DNA from: UBA2030 sp049969475
GTDB lineage: Bacteria > Bacteroidota > Bacteroidia > Bacteroidales > TTA-H9
Reading direction: 5' to 3'
Assembly: GCA_049969475.1 (NCBI GenBank)
Contig: JBMFOU010000010.1
Location: 30,392-94,391, forward strand
Length of the DNA stretch: 64,000 nucleotides
Below are positions 51,617 to 60,908 of this stretch, piece by piece (position 1 is the first letter of the stretch; the number at the start of each line of letters is the position of its first letter). Under the pieces are notes generated by a model. The model had not been told where the DNA came from and ran no database searches. It was given only the letters and a program-made list of their open reading frames with translations. The translations under genes and the position numbers were made by a program.

Positions 51617-52901
51617 AATTCGCATAGTTACCCTGGGATGTGCCAAAAACCAGGTGGACTCGGAACGTCTCTTGGGACGTTTGGCCCAGGGTGGCTTTGA
51701 TGTAGGTCACGGGCTCGGACGGAAAGCTGATACACTGATTATCAATACCTGCGGTTTTATAGGCGACGCCAAGGCCGAATCCATCGATGCCATCATGGAT
51801 GCCATACAAGCCCGCAAACAAGGAAAAGTGCAACAGATCATCGTAATGGGTTGCCTGGCACAGCGATACATGCAGGAACTCAGGCAGGAAATTCCAGAAA
51901 TCGATGCCTGGTTTGGAGTGAATGATGAAAACCAGATTCTTGAATACCTGGGCAATCCTTATTACGATGGACCTTTTCCGGGACGACGACTGGCATCGCC
52001 TTCACATTATGCCTACCTGAAAATAGCCGAAGGCTGTAGTCGGCAATGCTCATTTTGTGCCATACCTGGCATTCGTGGCCGCCATATTTCCAGACCCATT
52101 CCTGAGATCATGGAAGAGGCCCGGTGGCTGGCCCAGAAGGGAGTAAAAGAAATTTTGCTCATCTCGCAGGATCTTACCTGGTATGGATACGACACACACA
52201 GACAGCCCATGATTACCAAACTGGTGCGCGAGCTTTCCGACTCAGGTTTTTTTCCATGGATCAGGCTTCACTACCTCTTCCCTGCCGCTTTCCCAGAAAG
52301 CCTGCTCTATCTGATGGCCGAGCGCAACAACATTGTCCCTTATCTCGACATACCCCTGCAACACATCAACGATAGAATTTTAAAGTCGATGCGAAGGGGC
52401 ATCGATAAAAAAAGAACCCTCAGCCTGATTGAAAAATTCCGTGCGCTATTACCTCATGCTGCTTTGCGCACTGGATTCATTGTGGGTTATCCGGGAGAAA
52501 CCGAGCAAGAATTTGAGGAGCTTTTGGAATTTGTTGAGGAGACTCGCTTCGAGCGCGTGGGAGTTTTCACTTATTCTGAGGAAGAAGGTACTCCAGCTGC
52601 CTCCTTGCAGGATGATGTGCCCGAAGAAGTAAAAAAAGAGAGGGCCCGTCGCCTCATGGAGCTTCAGGCAGAAATAAGTCTCGAAAAAAACCAGAACCTT
52701 GTCGGTCAGACACTTAAAGTACTGATTGACAAAAAAGAAGGATCCTATTTTGTGGGGCGTACACCCTACGACTCGCCTGAGGTGGACAACGAAGTTTTGA
52801 TTGAGGCAGAAAATTCCATTGCCTCACCGGGCCATTTCTTTGATGTTCTTATAGAAAAAGCTGACCTTTACGAACTCTATGGCTCAATTATTAACCACTA
52901 A
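51603..52901 (+). CDS. rimO: Ribosomal protein S12 methylthiotransferase
   Basis: 432 aa from ATG 51603. The UPF0004 domain binds an auxiliary cluster with Cys in TLGCAKNQVDSE, INTCGFI and VMGCLAQRY; the radical SAM domain has CSRQCSFC (C-x3-C-x2-C); a TRAM domain closes the protein. It methylthiolates the conserved Asp of ribosomal protein S12; RimO rather than MiaB is indicated by GCAKNQVDSE and FCAIPGIRG. Overlaps the deaminase gene by 14 bp. Confidence 0.95.
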   Translation: MAKHKIRIVTLGCAKNQVDSERLLGRLAQGGFDVGHGLGRKADTLIINTCGFIGDAKAESIDAIMDAIQARKQGKVQQIIVMGCLAQRYMQELRQEIPEIDAWFGVNDENQILEYLGNPYYDGPFPGRRLASPSHYAYLKIAEGCSRQCSFCAIPGIRGRHISRPIPEIMEEARWLAQKGVKEILLISQDLTWYGYDTHRQPMITKLVRELSDSGFFPWIRLHYLFPAAFPESLLYLMAERNNIVPYLDIPLQHINDRILKSMRRGIDKKRTLSLIEKFRALLPHAALRTGFIVGYPGETEQEFEELLEFVEETRFERVGVFTYSEEEGTPAASLQDDVPEEVKKERARRLMELQAEISLEKNQNLVGQTLKVLIDKKEGSYFVGRTPYDSPEVDNEVLIEAENSIASPGHFFDVLIEKADLYELYGSIINH

Positions 52902-52916
52902 ATATCAACAACTATG

Positions 52917-53666
52917 ATGCGCAAACTTTTGTTGATACCCTTTTTCATTGCTTCCCTGTTTTTACAAGCTCAGCAAGCCGATAGTACTAAAAACCGTGTG
53001 GATGCCCAAGGCAGAAAGCAAGGCTACTGGGAAGAATTAATCAATCGCCAGATTCATAAGGGGCAGTATGTGGACAATCTCAGGGAAGGCCTCTGGCGCA
53101 CTTATCACCCGCAGGGTTTTATTAACGAAGTGATTAACTATTCCAAAGGAAAACGAAACGGTCTTCGCCTTGAAATCGACAAACGAGGGTATTTGACGGT
53201 TGAAGAATATTACAAGGATGACCTTCTCGACGGTTTATCCATCAATTACATGCCTGGTGGCCGTCCCCTGGTGGAGCAATGGTATAAAGCCGGAAAACCC
53301 TGGGGGGTAAAAAAGATTTATTACGAAAACGGAAAACTGCAGGAAGAATCTAATTACGTGGATGGTGTCAGACATGGTATCAGCCGGTGGTTTTATCAGG
53401 ACGGGAAGCCTGCGGCGGAATACATTTACAACAAAGGGGAACTCGATGGTTTACAGAAAACTTATGCCAAAGACGGAAGTCTTGAGAAAACTGAGACCTA
53501 TAAAAATGGTTTTCTGGAAGGAGAATACAAAGAGTATTATCCTGATGGAAAAACCAAAATTGCAGGGATGTATAAAAACGGCGAGAAGGAAGGGAAATGG
53601 ATTGAATACAGCCCTGAAGGGAAAGAAACCAAAACTACCCGATACGTAAAAGGAATGGAGAAGTAA
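52917..53666 (+). CDS. MORN-repeat exported protein
   Basis: 249 aa from the second of two adjacent ATGs. Signal peptide (LLLIPFFIASLFLQAQ) then about eight MORN_2 repeats (GKRNGLRLEIDKRGYLTVEE, NGKLQEESNYVDGVRHG, DGKTKIAGMYKNGEKEG). Same architecture as the protein at 37809 but longer. 13 bp after rimO. Function unknown; likely periplasmic or surface-bound. Confidence 0.85.
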   Translation: MRKLLLIPFFIASLFLQAQQADSTKNRVDAQGRKQGYWEELINRQIHKGQYVDNLREGLWRTYHPQGFINEVINYSKGKRNGLRLEIDKRGYLTVEEYYKDDLLDGLSINYMPGGRPLVEQWYKAGKPWGVKKIYYENGKLQEESNYVDGVRHGISRWFYQDGKPAAEYIYNKGELDGLQKTYAKDGSLEKTETYKNGFLEGEYKEYYPDGKTKIAGMYKNGEKEGKWIEYSPEGKETKTTRYVKGMEK

Positions 53667-53699
53667 TAAAAAAACCGTGGCCCGCCAGAAGCCACGGTT
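53667..53699 (-). terminator. Bidirectional terminator between MORN and oxoamine synthase genes
   Basis: 9-bp stem AACCGTGGC (53673-53681) / GCCACGGTT (53691-53699); on the minus strand followed by a T tract (A run 53667-53674). Confidence 0.87.
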
Positions 53700-53723
53700 G
53701 TTTGTTGCGTATCCAGAAAGTGT

Positions 53724-54974
53724 CTATTTGAAACTTTTTACGGTCTCTCCCTGAGCATAAACTCCACTCATCAGCTTATCTTTTACCTGACGGAATGCGT
53801 CGATGGTGTAATCAACATCCTCAAGTGTATGAACGGCTGTAGGAATCAGACGGATAAGAATCTGGCCTTTAGGAATAACCGGGTAGGTTACAATGCTGCA
53901 GAAAATATCGAATTTTTCGCGCAGGTCGAAAGTAAGACCTGTGGCTTCGGCAACACTACCTGAAAGGAATACAGGAGTAACGGGAGATTCGGTATTTCCC
54001 AGGTTGAAGCCTTCACGACGCAATCCGTTCTGCAGGGCATTGACAATGGTCCACAGTTTCTCACGAAGTTCAGGGTGTGTTCTGATGAGGTCGAGACGTT
54101 TAAGGGCCCCAATCACCATGGGCATGGGCAACGACTTGGCAAAGGTCTGCGAACGCATGTTGAAGCGTAAATAATCGGCTACGGTTTTGGTGGTAGCCAC
54201 GAAACCTCCTATGCCGGCCATAGCTTTGGCAAAAGTTCCGAAATAGAGATCAATTTCATCCTGAACCCCCAGATGAGTGCCTGTGCCCGCCCCTTTGGGC
54301 CCCATGGTGCCGAAGCCATGCGCATCGTCTACCAGCAGGCGGAAATGATATTTTTTCTTAAGCTCAGCTATTTCACGCAGTTTACCCAGATCGCCCGACA
54401 TGCCGTACACCCCTTCGGTGATAACCAGAATACCTCCACCGGTTTCTTCAGCCAGGCGGGTGGCACGCTGTAGTTGCTTTTCCATATTTTCGATGTTGTT
54501 GTGGGGGTACACAAAACGCTTACCCATGTGCAGCCGCACTCCATCGATAATACAGGCATGGGCTTCGGAGTCGTAAACGATTACATCCTTACGATCTACC
54601 AGACTATCGATAATGGAAACCATGCCCTGATAGCCGTAGTTCAACAGGAAAGCATCTTCTTTGCCGACAAATTCGGCCAGTTCTCGTTCCAGTTGCTCAT
54701 GATAAATAGTCTGTCCCGACATCATGCGTGCGCCCATGGGATAAGCCATCCCCCACCGGGCTGCTGCCTCAGCATCGGCTTTTCTGACTTCAGGATGATT
54801 GGCCAACCCCAGGTAATTATTCAAACTCCAGATGAGACGCTCGCGTCCCATGAATACCATCCGGTTGCCGATTTCCCCTTCCAGCTTGGGAAACATGTAA
54901 TAACCAAAAGCCTTATCGCCGTATTGACCCAGAGGGCCCATGTTCGACGCTACTTTTTCAAATATATCGCGCAT
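53724..54974 (-). CDS. PLP-dependent alpha-oxoamine synthase (serine palmitoyltransferase-like)
   Basis: 416 aa from ATG 54974 (MRDIFEKVASNMGPL); 14 upstream in-frame residues lie between the -7 box and this ATG. Fold type I PLP signatures: LNYGYQGM, VDDAHGFGTMG, and the Schiff-base Lys in TFAKAMAGIGGF. The family joins an amino acid to an acyl-CoA or acyl-ACP with loss of CO2. In Bacteroidota close relatives are candidates for sphingolipid (serine palmitoyltransferase) or sulfonolipid (cysteate acyltransferase) synthesis; glycine C-acetyltransferase is less likely. The exact acceptor cannot be decided here. Confidence 0.85.
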   Translation of the reverse strand: MRDIFEKVASNMGPLGQYGDKAFGYYMFPKLEGEIGNRMVFMGRERLIWSLNNYLGLANHPEVRKADAEAAARWGMAYPMGARMMSGQTIYHEQLERELAEFVGKEDAFLLNYGYQGMVSIIDSLVDRKDVIVYDSEAHACIIDGVRLHMGKRFVYPHNNIENMEKQLQRATRLAEETGGGILVITEGVYGMSGDLGKLREIAELKKKYHFRLLVDDAHGFGTMGPKGAGTGTHLGVQDEIDLYFGTFAKAMAGIGGFVATTKTVADYLRFNMRSQTFAKSLPMPMVIGALKRLDLIRTHPELREKLWTIVNALQNGLRREGFNLGNTESPVTPVFLSGSVAEATGLTFDLREKFDIFCSIVTYPVIPKGQILIRLIPTAVHTLEDVDYTIDAFRQVKDKLMSGVYAQGETVKSFK

Positions 54975-54997
54975 AAAATGTTTTTTATTTTGGGTTG

Positions 54998-55005
54998 CAA
55001 AGCTA
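54998..55005 (-). promoter_or_regulatory. -7 box of the oxoamine synthase gene
   Basis: Minus-strand TAGCTTTG, matching TAnnTTTG, 24 bp before ATG 54974. Confidence 0.5.
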
Positions 55006-55525
55006 AAAAAAAGCAACCGGGCTACAAGTCCCGATGTTAGGTGATTTCTTTCTGTTGACCGCAGTTTCGCAGCATATGCGACTGGTTCCTATTGCGTTTA
55101 CTCATTGACCACTGTGAGTAACCCCATCAGTTAAATGTCCAATATTACGCCAATTACAGAAATAAGAAAGTAGAAGAAATAAAAACCGAAAGCTTTGTGT
55201 AATAATGTTATCCTTTTCAGTCATAGTTAAAATCGCCTTCGCCCGTGAAATTCTTGGGTCACAAATAGAATGTAAGCCAGTTTATAGTGTGGGTTTAAAA
55301 AAGACTTGTTTGAAATCAAAAGCTCAAAACATGTGACCATATACCAATCTTTATCAAAACGATATTTCATAGAGAAATATTTGGCCTAAAGAAATTCAGG
55401 ACAACCGGGGCAAACGTAATTGGCTGGGTAAACGAATTGATGTCTTTCATCGAAGGGAGGGAAACGTTAATAATTACTTATCATACATTTAAAAGTTACT
55501 AAACTTACTCCTCAAGGCCAGCGGA

Positions 55526-55533
55526 TAGTTTTG
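55526..55533 (+). promoter_or_regulatory. -7 box of the duplicated T9SS cargo gene
   Basis: TAGTTTTG, matching TAnnTTTG, 25 bp before ATG 55559. Confidence 0.55.
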
Positions 55534-55558
55534 CAGCGGAATTATAAAATCCGCAAAT

Positions 55559-58399
55559 ATGAAAAAATTATTACTCTCCATTCTTGTTTTCTTGGCCTCT
55601 ATCCTAGGCCTTGTAGGTCAAAACACAATTGACGATCCCTTTTTCGATAGGGTTCCTTTCCGCGGAGCCATGGGGTCAGTGGATTGGACCGATGGTTGGT
55701 GCAACTGGAATCCGCAAAACACCATTTATCCACCAGCTACCCAGGTAATCTCGGGTGAAATTACTGGCAACACTACCTGGAAACCTGACGCTTCGCCACT
55801 CCTCAACAGGGCATCTTTTCAGAATCCCCGCCTTCAGGACTCTTTCTTTGAACCCGTATCGTTTGTTGGTGCTTTTGGTAATACCAATTGGACGGAGGGC
55901 TGGTGCAACTGGACGCCCCAAACGACTGATTATGCGGCTGCCAATGTAGTGGTTGAAGGTGAAATCACTACCAACACCACCTGGACTGCGAACAATGTTT
56001 ACTTGATTAAGGGCTTTTTGTATGTAAGAGAGGGAGCCACCCTTACCATCGAGCCCGGCACCGTGATCAGAGGAGATAAAGATACCAAGGGTTCGCTCAT
56101 CATAGAAAGAGGTGCCCAACTCATGGCCGAAGGAACGGCCAGTAAGCCCATTGTATTCACATCTAATCAACCTGTCGGTAGCCGCAACTATGGCGACTGG
56201 GGTGGAGTAATTCTTTGCGGACGGGCTGCCATCAACGTGCCTGGCGGTGAAGCTATTATCGAAGGTGGGCCCACTTCTATGTACGGTGGCGGCAACAATC
56301 CCAACGATGACGATAACAGTGGGGTACTGCGCTATATACGGATCGAATTTCCTGGAATTCCCTTTGTTCCTGACAAGGAGATCAACGGCCTTACATTAGG
56401 AGCTGTTGGTCGACAAACCCAGATCGACCATATTCAGATCTCCTTCTCTGGCGATGATTCTTTTGAATGGTTTGGTGGAACAGTCAATGCCAAATACCTT
56501 GTAGCCTACCGCACCTGGGACGATGATTTTGATACAGACTATGGCTGGAGAGGGAAAGTACAGTTTGCTGTTGCCCTCCGCGACCCCGACATTGCCGACC
56601 CGGGTTCGGGCTCCAATGGTTTTGAATCCGACAACGACGGACAAGGCAGCTCCAATACGCCTTTCACTTCTGGCATATTCTGTAATGTAAGCATGTTTGG
56701 CCCCAAATTCACGCCCACCACAACGATTAACAGCAACTTTAAAAGGGCGCTTCATCTGCGCCGTAACACCAGGCTTAGTATTTACAACAGCGTTTTCTCT
56801 GGCTTCCCGACCGGATTATTCATCGATGGTACAGCCTCGCAAGGCAATGCTACCAACAATGAGCTTCAGATGGAAAATTGTATTTTGGCAGGTATGGGCG
56901 AATTCTTTAAAAGCAGCTTTGAAAGAAGCTGGTTCCTCTCGCCTCAACGCAACAACGATACCTTGGCCACCAATGAAATGATGATGGTGCAAGCACCCTT
57001 CAATCTAAGCATTCCCAATTTCCTGCCTTCTGCCGGGAATACGGTATATCTGTTGCAGGGATTCGTTTACGTTAGACCCGGGGCTAAACTCACCATTTTG
57101 CCCGGAACCATCATCCGTGGCGATAAAGCCACCAAAGGATCACTCATCGTGGAACGCGGTGCCCAGATTTTTGCCGAAGGAACGGCCGACAATCCTATTG
57201 TATTTACTTCGAATGAACCGGCTGGAAGCCGCAACTACGGCGACTGGGGGGGAGTTATCATTTGTGGAAGAGCTTCTATTAACGTTCCTGGCGGCGAGGC
57301 CATTATAGAAGGTGGACCCACCTCAATGTATGGAGGAGGAAACAATCCCGACGATAACGACAACAGTGGGATACTTCGTTATATCCGCATCGAATTCCCG
57401 GGTATTCCCTTCGTTCCTGATAAAGAGATAAATGGGTTAACCCTGGGTGGTGTAGGACGCCAAACGCAAATCGACCACATTCAGGTTTCTTATGCTGGGG
57501 ATGATTCTTTCGAATGGTTTGGCGGTACTATCAATGCCAAGTATTTAGTAGCGTATCGTGGTTGGGATGATGATTTCGATACCGACTATGGCTGGCGTGG
57601 CATGGTTCAATATGGAATCGCCCTGCGAGATCCGGATATAGCCGACCCCGGCTCGGGCTCCAATGGTTTCGAATCCGACAACGATGGTCAGGGCTCTGAC
57701 AACACTCCCCAGACCCGCGGCATTTTCTCCAACATCACCCTTATCGGGCCCAAACAGACATCCTCAACTACCATCAACAGCAATTTTAAGCGGGCTCTTC
57801 ACCTGCGCCGCAATACTGCCCTCAGCACTTACAACTCCGTGTTCTTTGGTTTCCCTGTCGGTCTTTTCATTGATGGAGATAAGTCGCAGAACAATGCTAC
57901 GAATGGCCTGCTCAATTTCAAAAACAACGTGCTGGCTGGAATGGGTGATTTCTTCAAGAGCAGCTTTGAGCGCCAATTCTTCTTCAATCCCAGCTTCGCC
58001 AACGACTCCATGCCCGACCTCGATGCGCTACAGCTTGTGAGTCCCATCAACTTTACAAATCCCGATTTCAGACCTCTATCGAATTCTCCGCTCATGGGTG
58101 GTTCATACTGGGATAATACAGGCATAGATGCCCCCACGGCTTCTGAAAAAATAATTGTATTTCCCAACCCTGTTACGGATGGTATGGCTACAATCAGGGT
58201 TTCTTCCAATAAGGTTACCCGGGCCGATGTTCAAATATTTGATCTCTGGGGTCGTCTGGTTTATCGCAACGAAAACATTAGCCTTTACACTGGAGAAAAT
58301 CTGGTAAACCTCAACCTTTCGAACCTGCCCAGTGGTACTTACATAGTTCGACTGACCTATCCCCAAGAAACGATGAACACCCAGCTGATTATTAGGTAA
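55559..58399 (+). CDS. T9SS-secreted protein with two tandem beta-helix-like domains
   Basis: 946 aa. Signal peptide (LLLSILVFLASILGLVGQ), then two short WCNW repeats (residues about 26-55 and 94-123: DWTDGWCNWNPQ, NWTEGWCNWTPQ). Two long near-identical domains follow at about 152-457 and 501-806, each with GSRNYGDWGGVI, PGGEAIIEGGPTSMYGG, GDDSFEWFGGT and GSGSNGFESDNDGQGS. The end (IIVFPNPVTDGMATIRV to MNTQLIIR) is a type A T9SS sorting domain. Right-handed beta-helix folding is inferred from the repeating hydrophobic pattern. Surface or released protein of unknown function. Confidence 0.88.
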   Translation: MKKLLLSILVFLASILGLVGQNTIDDPFFDRVPFRGAMGSVDWTDGWCNWNPQNTIYPPATQVISGEITGNTTWKPDASPLLNRASFQNPRLQDSFFEPVSFVGAFGNTNWTEGWCNWTPQTTDYAAANVVVEGEITTNTTWTANNVYLIKGFLYVREGATLTIEPGTVIRGDKDTKGSLIIERGAQLMAEGTASKPIVFTSNQPVGSRNYGDWGGVILCGRAAINVPGGEAIIEGGPTSMYGGGNNPNDDDNSGVLRYIRIEFPGIPFVPDKEINGLTLGAVGRQTQIDHIQISFSGDDSFEWFGGTVNAKYLVAYRTWDDDFDTDYGWRGKVQFAVALRDPDIADPGSGSNGFESDNDGQGSSNTPFTSGIFCNVSMFGPKFTPTTTINSNFKRALHLRRNTRLSIYNSVFSGFPTGLFIDGTASQGNATNNELQMENCILAGMGEFFKSSFERSWFLSPQRNNDTLATNEMMMVQAPFNLSIPNFLPSAGNTVYLLQGFVYVRPGAKLTILPGTIIRGDKATKGSLIVERGAQIFAEGTADNPIVFTSNEPAGSRNYGDWGGVIICGRASINVPGGEAIIEGGPTSMYGGGNNPDDNDNSGILRYIRIEFPGIPFVPDKEINGLTLGGVGRQTQIDHIQVSYAGDDSFEWFGGTINAKYLVAYRGWDDDFDTDYGWRGMVQYGIALRDPDIADPGSGSNGFESDNDGQGSDNTPQTRGIFSNITLIGPKQTSSTTINSNFKRALHLRRNTALSTYNSVFFGFPVGLFIDGDKSQNNATNGLLNFKNNVLAGMGDFFKSSFERQFFFNPSFANDSMPDLDALQLVSPINFTNPDFRPLSNSPLMGGSYWDNTGIDAPTASEKIIVFPNPVTDGMATIRVSSNKVTRADVQIFDLWGRLVYRNENISLYTGENLVNLNLSNLPSGTYIVRLTYPQETMNTQLIIR
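56012..57977 (+). repeat. Intragenic tandem duplication, 1047-bp register
   Basis: Copy 1 at about 56012-56930 and copy 2 at about 57059-57977. Anchors at both ends (GGC/GGA-TT(T/C) at 56012 and 57059; AGCAGCTTTGA at 56912 and 57959) give the same offset of 1047, so there is no net indel across about 306 codons. Confidence 0.85.
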
Positions 58400-58441
58400 A
58401 CCCTTCGTTAATCCATACGTCAACTACCGTTTTGGTCTCTG

Positions 58442-58470
58442 AGAGGCTGTTTCTAGATGAAGCAGCCTCT
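58442..58470 (+). terminator. Terminator of the T9SS cargo gene
   Basis: Stem AGAGGCTG (58442-58449) / CAGCCTCT (58463-58470), followed by a T-rich stretch TTCCAATTTTT. Confidence 0.7.
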
Positions 58471-58579
58471 TTCCAATTTTTAAATTCAGATTACCTGGGG
58501 TTTATTCATAAATGAACACCAGAGAACTCTTGCCTAACACACAATAATCAAGAATTATTATAGTTTTCTAAGGATGCAT

Positions 58580-58587
58580 TACCTTTG
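58580..58587 (+). promoter_or_regulatory. -7 box of the exbB-exbD-tonB operon
   Basis: TACCTTTG, matching TAnnTTTG, 53 bp before ATG 58641. Confidence 0.55.
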
Positions 58588-58640
58588 ACATCACAAAAGC
58601 TTCACTTAGCATATAAAATCCAAAAACCAAACGATTAGAT

Positions 58641-59366
58641 ATGTTGCTCAACTTCGCTATGTTACAAGACGCAGCTAATCAAACGCTTACAAGTCTCAAT
58701 CAGATGCAGCAAACCCCAACCTCACCTTCTTCGGCGGGCGAGATCTCGCTCTCCATCTGGGAACTTACCCTTAAAGGAGGTTGGATAATGGCTGTGCTTG
58801 CCGTCATGTCGGTCATTGCTATTTACATTTTTGTAGAACGCTACATGGCCATTTTACAGGCCTCAAAAGAAGATCGCAACTTTATGAATAACATCCGCGA
58901 TTTCATACATCAGGGCCGATTAGATGCTGCAATGGCGCTGTGTAAAGCCCAGTCGAGTCCCATCAGCCGAATGATTGAAAAAGGACTACAGCGATTGGGC
59001 AAACCCCTCAACGACATCAACGCTGCTATTGAGAATGTAGGTAAACTGGAAGTATCACGACTCGAAAAAAATATAGCCGGACTGGCTACTATTGCCGGTG
59101 CCGCTCCCATGCTGGGTTTTCTGGGGACCGTAATTGGCATGATTAATGCATTTTACGATATGTCGATGGCAGGCAACAACGTGGATATTGTAGTGCTATC
59201 AAGTGGCATTTATCAGGCCATGGTAACCACTGTGGGAGGGTTAATTGTTGGTATCATGGCTTATGTGTGTTACAACATATTGGTAGCCCGCATCGAAAAA
59301 CTGGTCTTTATACTCGAAGCCCGTGCAACCGATTTCATGGATATTCTTCAGGAACCTGCTGCCTAA
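58641..59366 (+). CDS. exbB: ExbB/TolQ/MotA-type proton channel subunit
   Basis: 241 aa. Three helices: GGWIMAVLAVMSVIAIYIF, then the hairpin GLATIAGAAPMLGFLGTVIGMINAF and YQAMVTTVGGLIVGIMAYV, which contain the conserved pore residues of the family. With the next two genes it forms an ExbB-ExbD-TonB complex that uses the proton gradient to energise outer-membrane receptors such as the one at 38361. A polar 40-residue N-terminus is longer than average. Confidence 0.94.
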   Translation: MLLNFAMLQDAANQTLTSLNQMQQTPTSPSSAGEISLSIWELTLKGGWIMAVLAVMSVIAIYIFVERYMAILQASKEDRNFMNNIRDFIHQGRLDAAMALCKAQSSPISRMIEKGLQRLGKPLNDINAAIENVGKLEVSRLEKNIAGLATIAGAAPMLGFLGTVIGMINAFYDMSMAGNNVDIVVLSSGIYQAMVTTVGGLIVGIMAYVCYNILVARIEKLVFILEARATDFMDILQEPAA

Positions 59367-59378
59367 AACCAACTGCCC

Positions 59379-59822
59379 ATGGCTATTCGTTCGAGAAATA
59401 AACTCAGTGTGGCATTCAGTACCGCGTCCATGTCGGACCTGGTATTTCTATTGCTGATCTTTTTCATGATTTCATCCACCTTGCTCAGCCCCAATGCGGT
59501 CAAGCTTTTGCTGCCTTCAAGCAAGAGCAAGACTATGGCCAAACAAGCCATTACGGTCTATATCAACGATAAGTTTGAATACTACGTCGACCCTGAGGGT
59601 CGGGGAAATGCTACCGCCGTAAATCTGGAGCTCCTGAAGCAAATTCTAGCTGAGAAACTACCCCAGCAGGATGATGATGCCTCGGTGGTATTGCGTGCCG
59701 ATCAAAGCGTGCCTGTGCAATATGTGGTCTCGGTTTTCGACGTGGTGAACGAAATAAATCAGGAAGTGGGCAAGAAATACAAGGTTATTCTGGCTACCCG
59801 ACCCATTAAAGAGATAAAATGA
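59379..59822 (+). CDS. exbD: ExbD/TolR biopolymer transport protein
   Basis: 147 aa. Single N-terminal helix with the essential Asp: MSDLVFLLLIFFMISSTLLS, then a periplasmic domain (LLPSSKSKTMAKQAITVYIN, VVLRADQSVPVQYV). Partner of the ExbB protein 12 bp upstream; overlaps the TonB-like gene by 4 bp (ATGA). Confidence 0.94.
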   Translation: MAIRSRNKLSVAFSTASMSDLVFLLLIFFMISSTLLSPNAVKLLLPSSKSKTMAKQAITVYINDKFEYYVDPEGRGNATAVNLELLKQILAEKLPQQDDDASVVLRADQSVPVQYVVSVFDVVNEINQEVGKKYKVILATRPIKEIK

Positions 59823-60622
59823 GCGAAAAAAGAAATCGCACATACGCATTAGTGGCTACCCTACTCTTTCACGGAGCAATGGCATTCATGTTGTTTACCC
59901 TTGCCCTCCGTACCCCTTTGCCGTTGCCAGGAGAAGAAGGAATGGAGGTTAACCTAGGATTTTCAGAAGAGGGCATGGGCGATGTACAGACCACCAACAT
60001 ACCAGCGGGTAACCAGGCCGCCTCTCCCCCGCCTCGGGCCACTCAGAACGATGAAACGGTTACTGCCGACGATGAAGAGGCTCCCCACATTGCTGAAAAA
60101 AATATACCCAAACCCAAGTCAGAAACTGTAACCCCCACGCAAAGCAATCGAACCTCGGAGACCAAACCTGCTCAGCCTGTGCTGAATCCCAATGCCCTTT
60201 ATCGGGGTAAACAACAGGGGCAGGGAGAACCGTCCAGTCAGGGTATCACACAGGGTACCGGCGACCAGGGCCAACCCGATGGCTCCCCAACTTCCGGTAA
60301 TTATACCGGACAGGGTGGTCAAGGCAGTGGTCCAGGATTTTATCTCACGGGTCGATCAAAGGTCTTTCTCTATCAACCCGCTTACAATTCTCAGGACCAG
60401 GGAACCGTAGTAGTTGAGATAGTGGTGGACCGTCAGGGCAATGTGATTCGGGCCTTACCGGGGAAAAAAGTTCCAGGAACCAACATCGGCACTTCCACTT
60501 CTGATCAAACCTTATGGAACGAAGCCCGCAATGCAGCCCTTAAATCAAAATTTAGTCCTAATCCCAATGCCGACCCGGAACAGAAAGGCTATATCGTTTA
60601 CCGATTTATCAAACTGGATTAG
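59819..60622 (+). CDS. TonB-like energy transducer
   Basis: 267 aa. One N-terminal membrane helix (ALVATLLFHGAMAFMLFTLAL), a long Gln/Gly/Pro-rich periplasmic linker (GKQQGQGEPSS, TGQGGQGSGPG) and a C-terminal TonB-like domain (GTVVVEIVVDRQGNVIRA to YIVYRFIKLD). It should span the periplasm to touch TonB-dependent receptors. Translation coupled to exbD through the 4-bp overlap; last gene before a terminator. Confidence 0.88.
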   Translation: MSEKRNRTYALVATLLFHGAMAFMLFTLALRTPLPLPGEEGMEVNLGFSEEGMGDVQTTNIPAGNQAASPPPRATQNDETVTADDEEAPHIAEKNIPKPKSETVTPTQSNRTSETKPAQPVLNPNALYRGKQQGQGEPSSQGITQGTGDQGQPDGSPTSGNYTGQGGQGSGPGFYLTGRSKVFLYQPAYNSQDQGTVVVEIVVDRQGNVIRALPGKKVPGTNIGTSTSDQTLWNEARNAALKSKFSPNPNADPEQKGYIVYRFIKLD

Positions 60623-60668
60623 ACAAAACCCATGCACTTTTAATCTTTTACAATTTTTAATACATGCC

Positions 60669-60707
60669 AAAGGCTGCCTTGAAGAAAGAGACAGCCTTTT
60701 ATTTTTT
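60669..60707 (+). terminator. Terminator of the exbB-exbD-tonB operon
   Basis: Stem AAAGGCTG (60669-60676) / CAGCCTTT (60692-60699), then TATTTTTT. Confidence 0.82.
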
Positions 60708-60845
60708 ACTGAAAGCTATAACTGGCCAGATTTTTACATTGAGTTACTTTTCTTCACTGATCCATTCTTTACATTTTTATCCACAAAATCCACATTGCCA
60801 AAAATTTCTAGATAATAATTTTCAACAATTTATAAACCTAAACGT

Positions 60846-60874
60846 AAAAGGGCTGCCCCTGATTGAGACAGCTC
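60846..60874 (-). terminator. Weak terminator of the GIN-barrel gene
   Basis: Minus-strand GAGCTGTC / GGCAGCCC (one mismatch, one G-U), followed by TTTTA, 35 bp past the stop codon. Confidence 0.5.
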
Positions 60875-60908
60875 CTTACTTTTTCAAACCACTAAAATAT
60901 GATAAGCT

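Larger units (their letters stand above)
54975..55558. other. 584-bp divergent intergenic region
   Basis: Contains the two promoters listed separately, a 7-bp hairpin ATATTTC (55362-55368) / GAAATAT (55374-55380), and a 5-bp hairpin GCGGA / TCCGC (55536-55554) ending 4 bp before the next ATG. No gene seen; 55380-55500 holds an open frame without a recognisable product. Confidence 0.5.

Noticed and set aside
55380..55500. Open frame reading GANVIGWVNELMSFIEGRE upstream of the T9SS cargo gene
   Set aside because: No start codon or family resemblance and it runs into a promoter region; probably chance.
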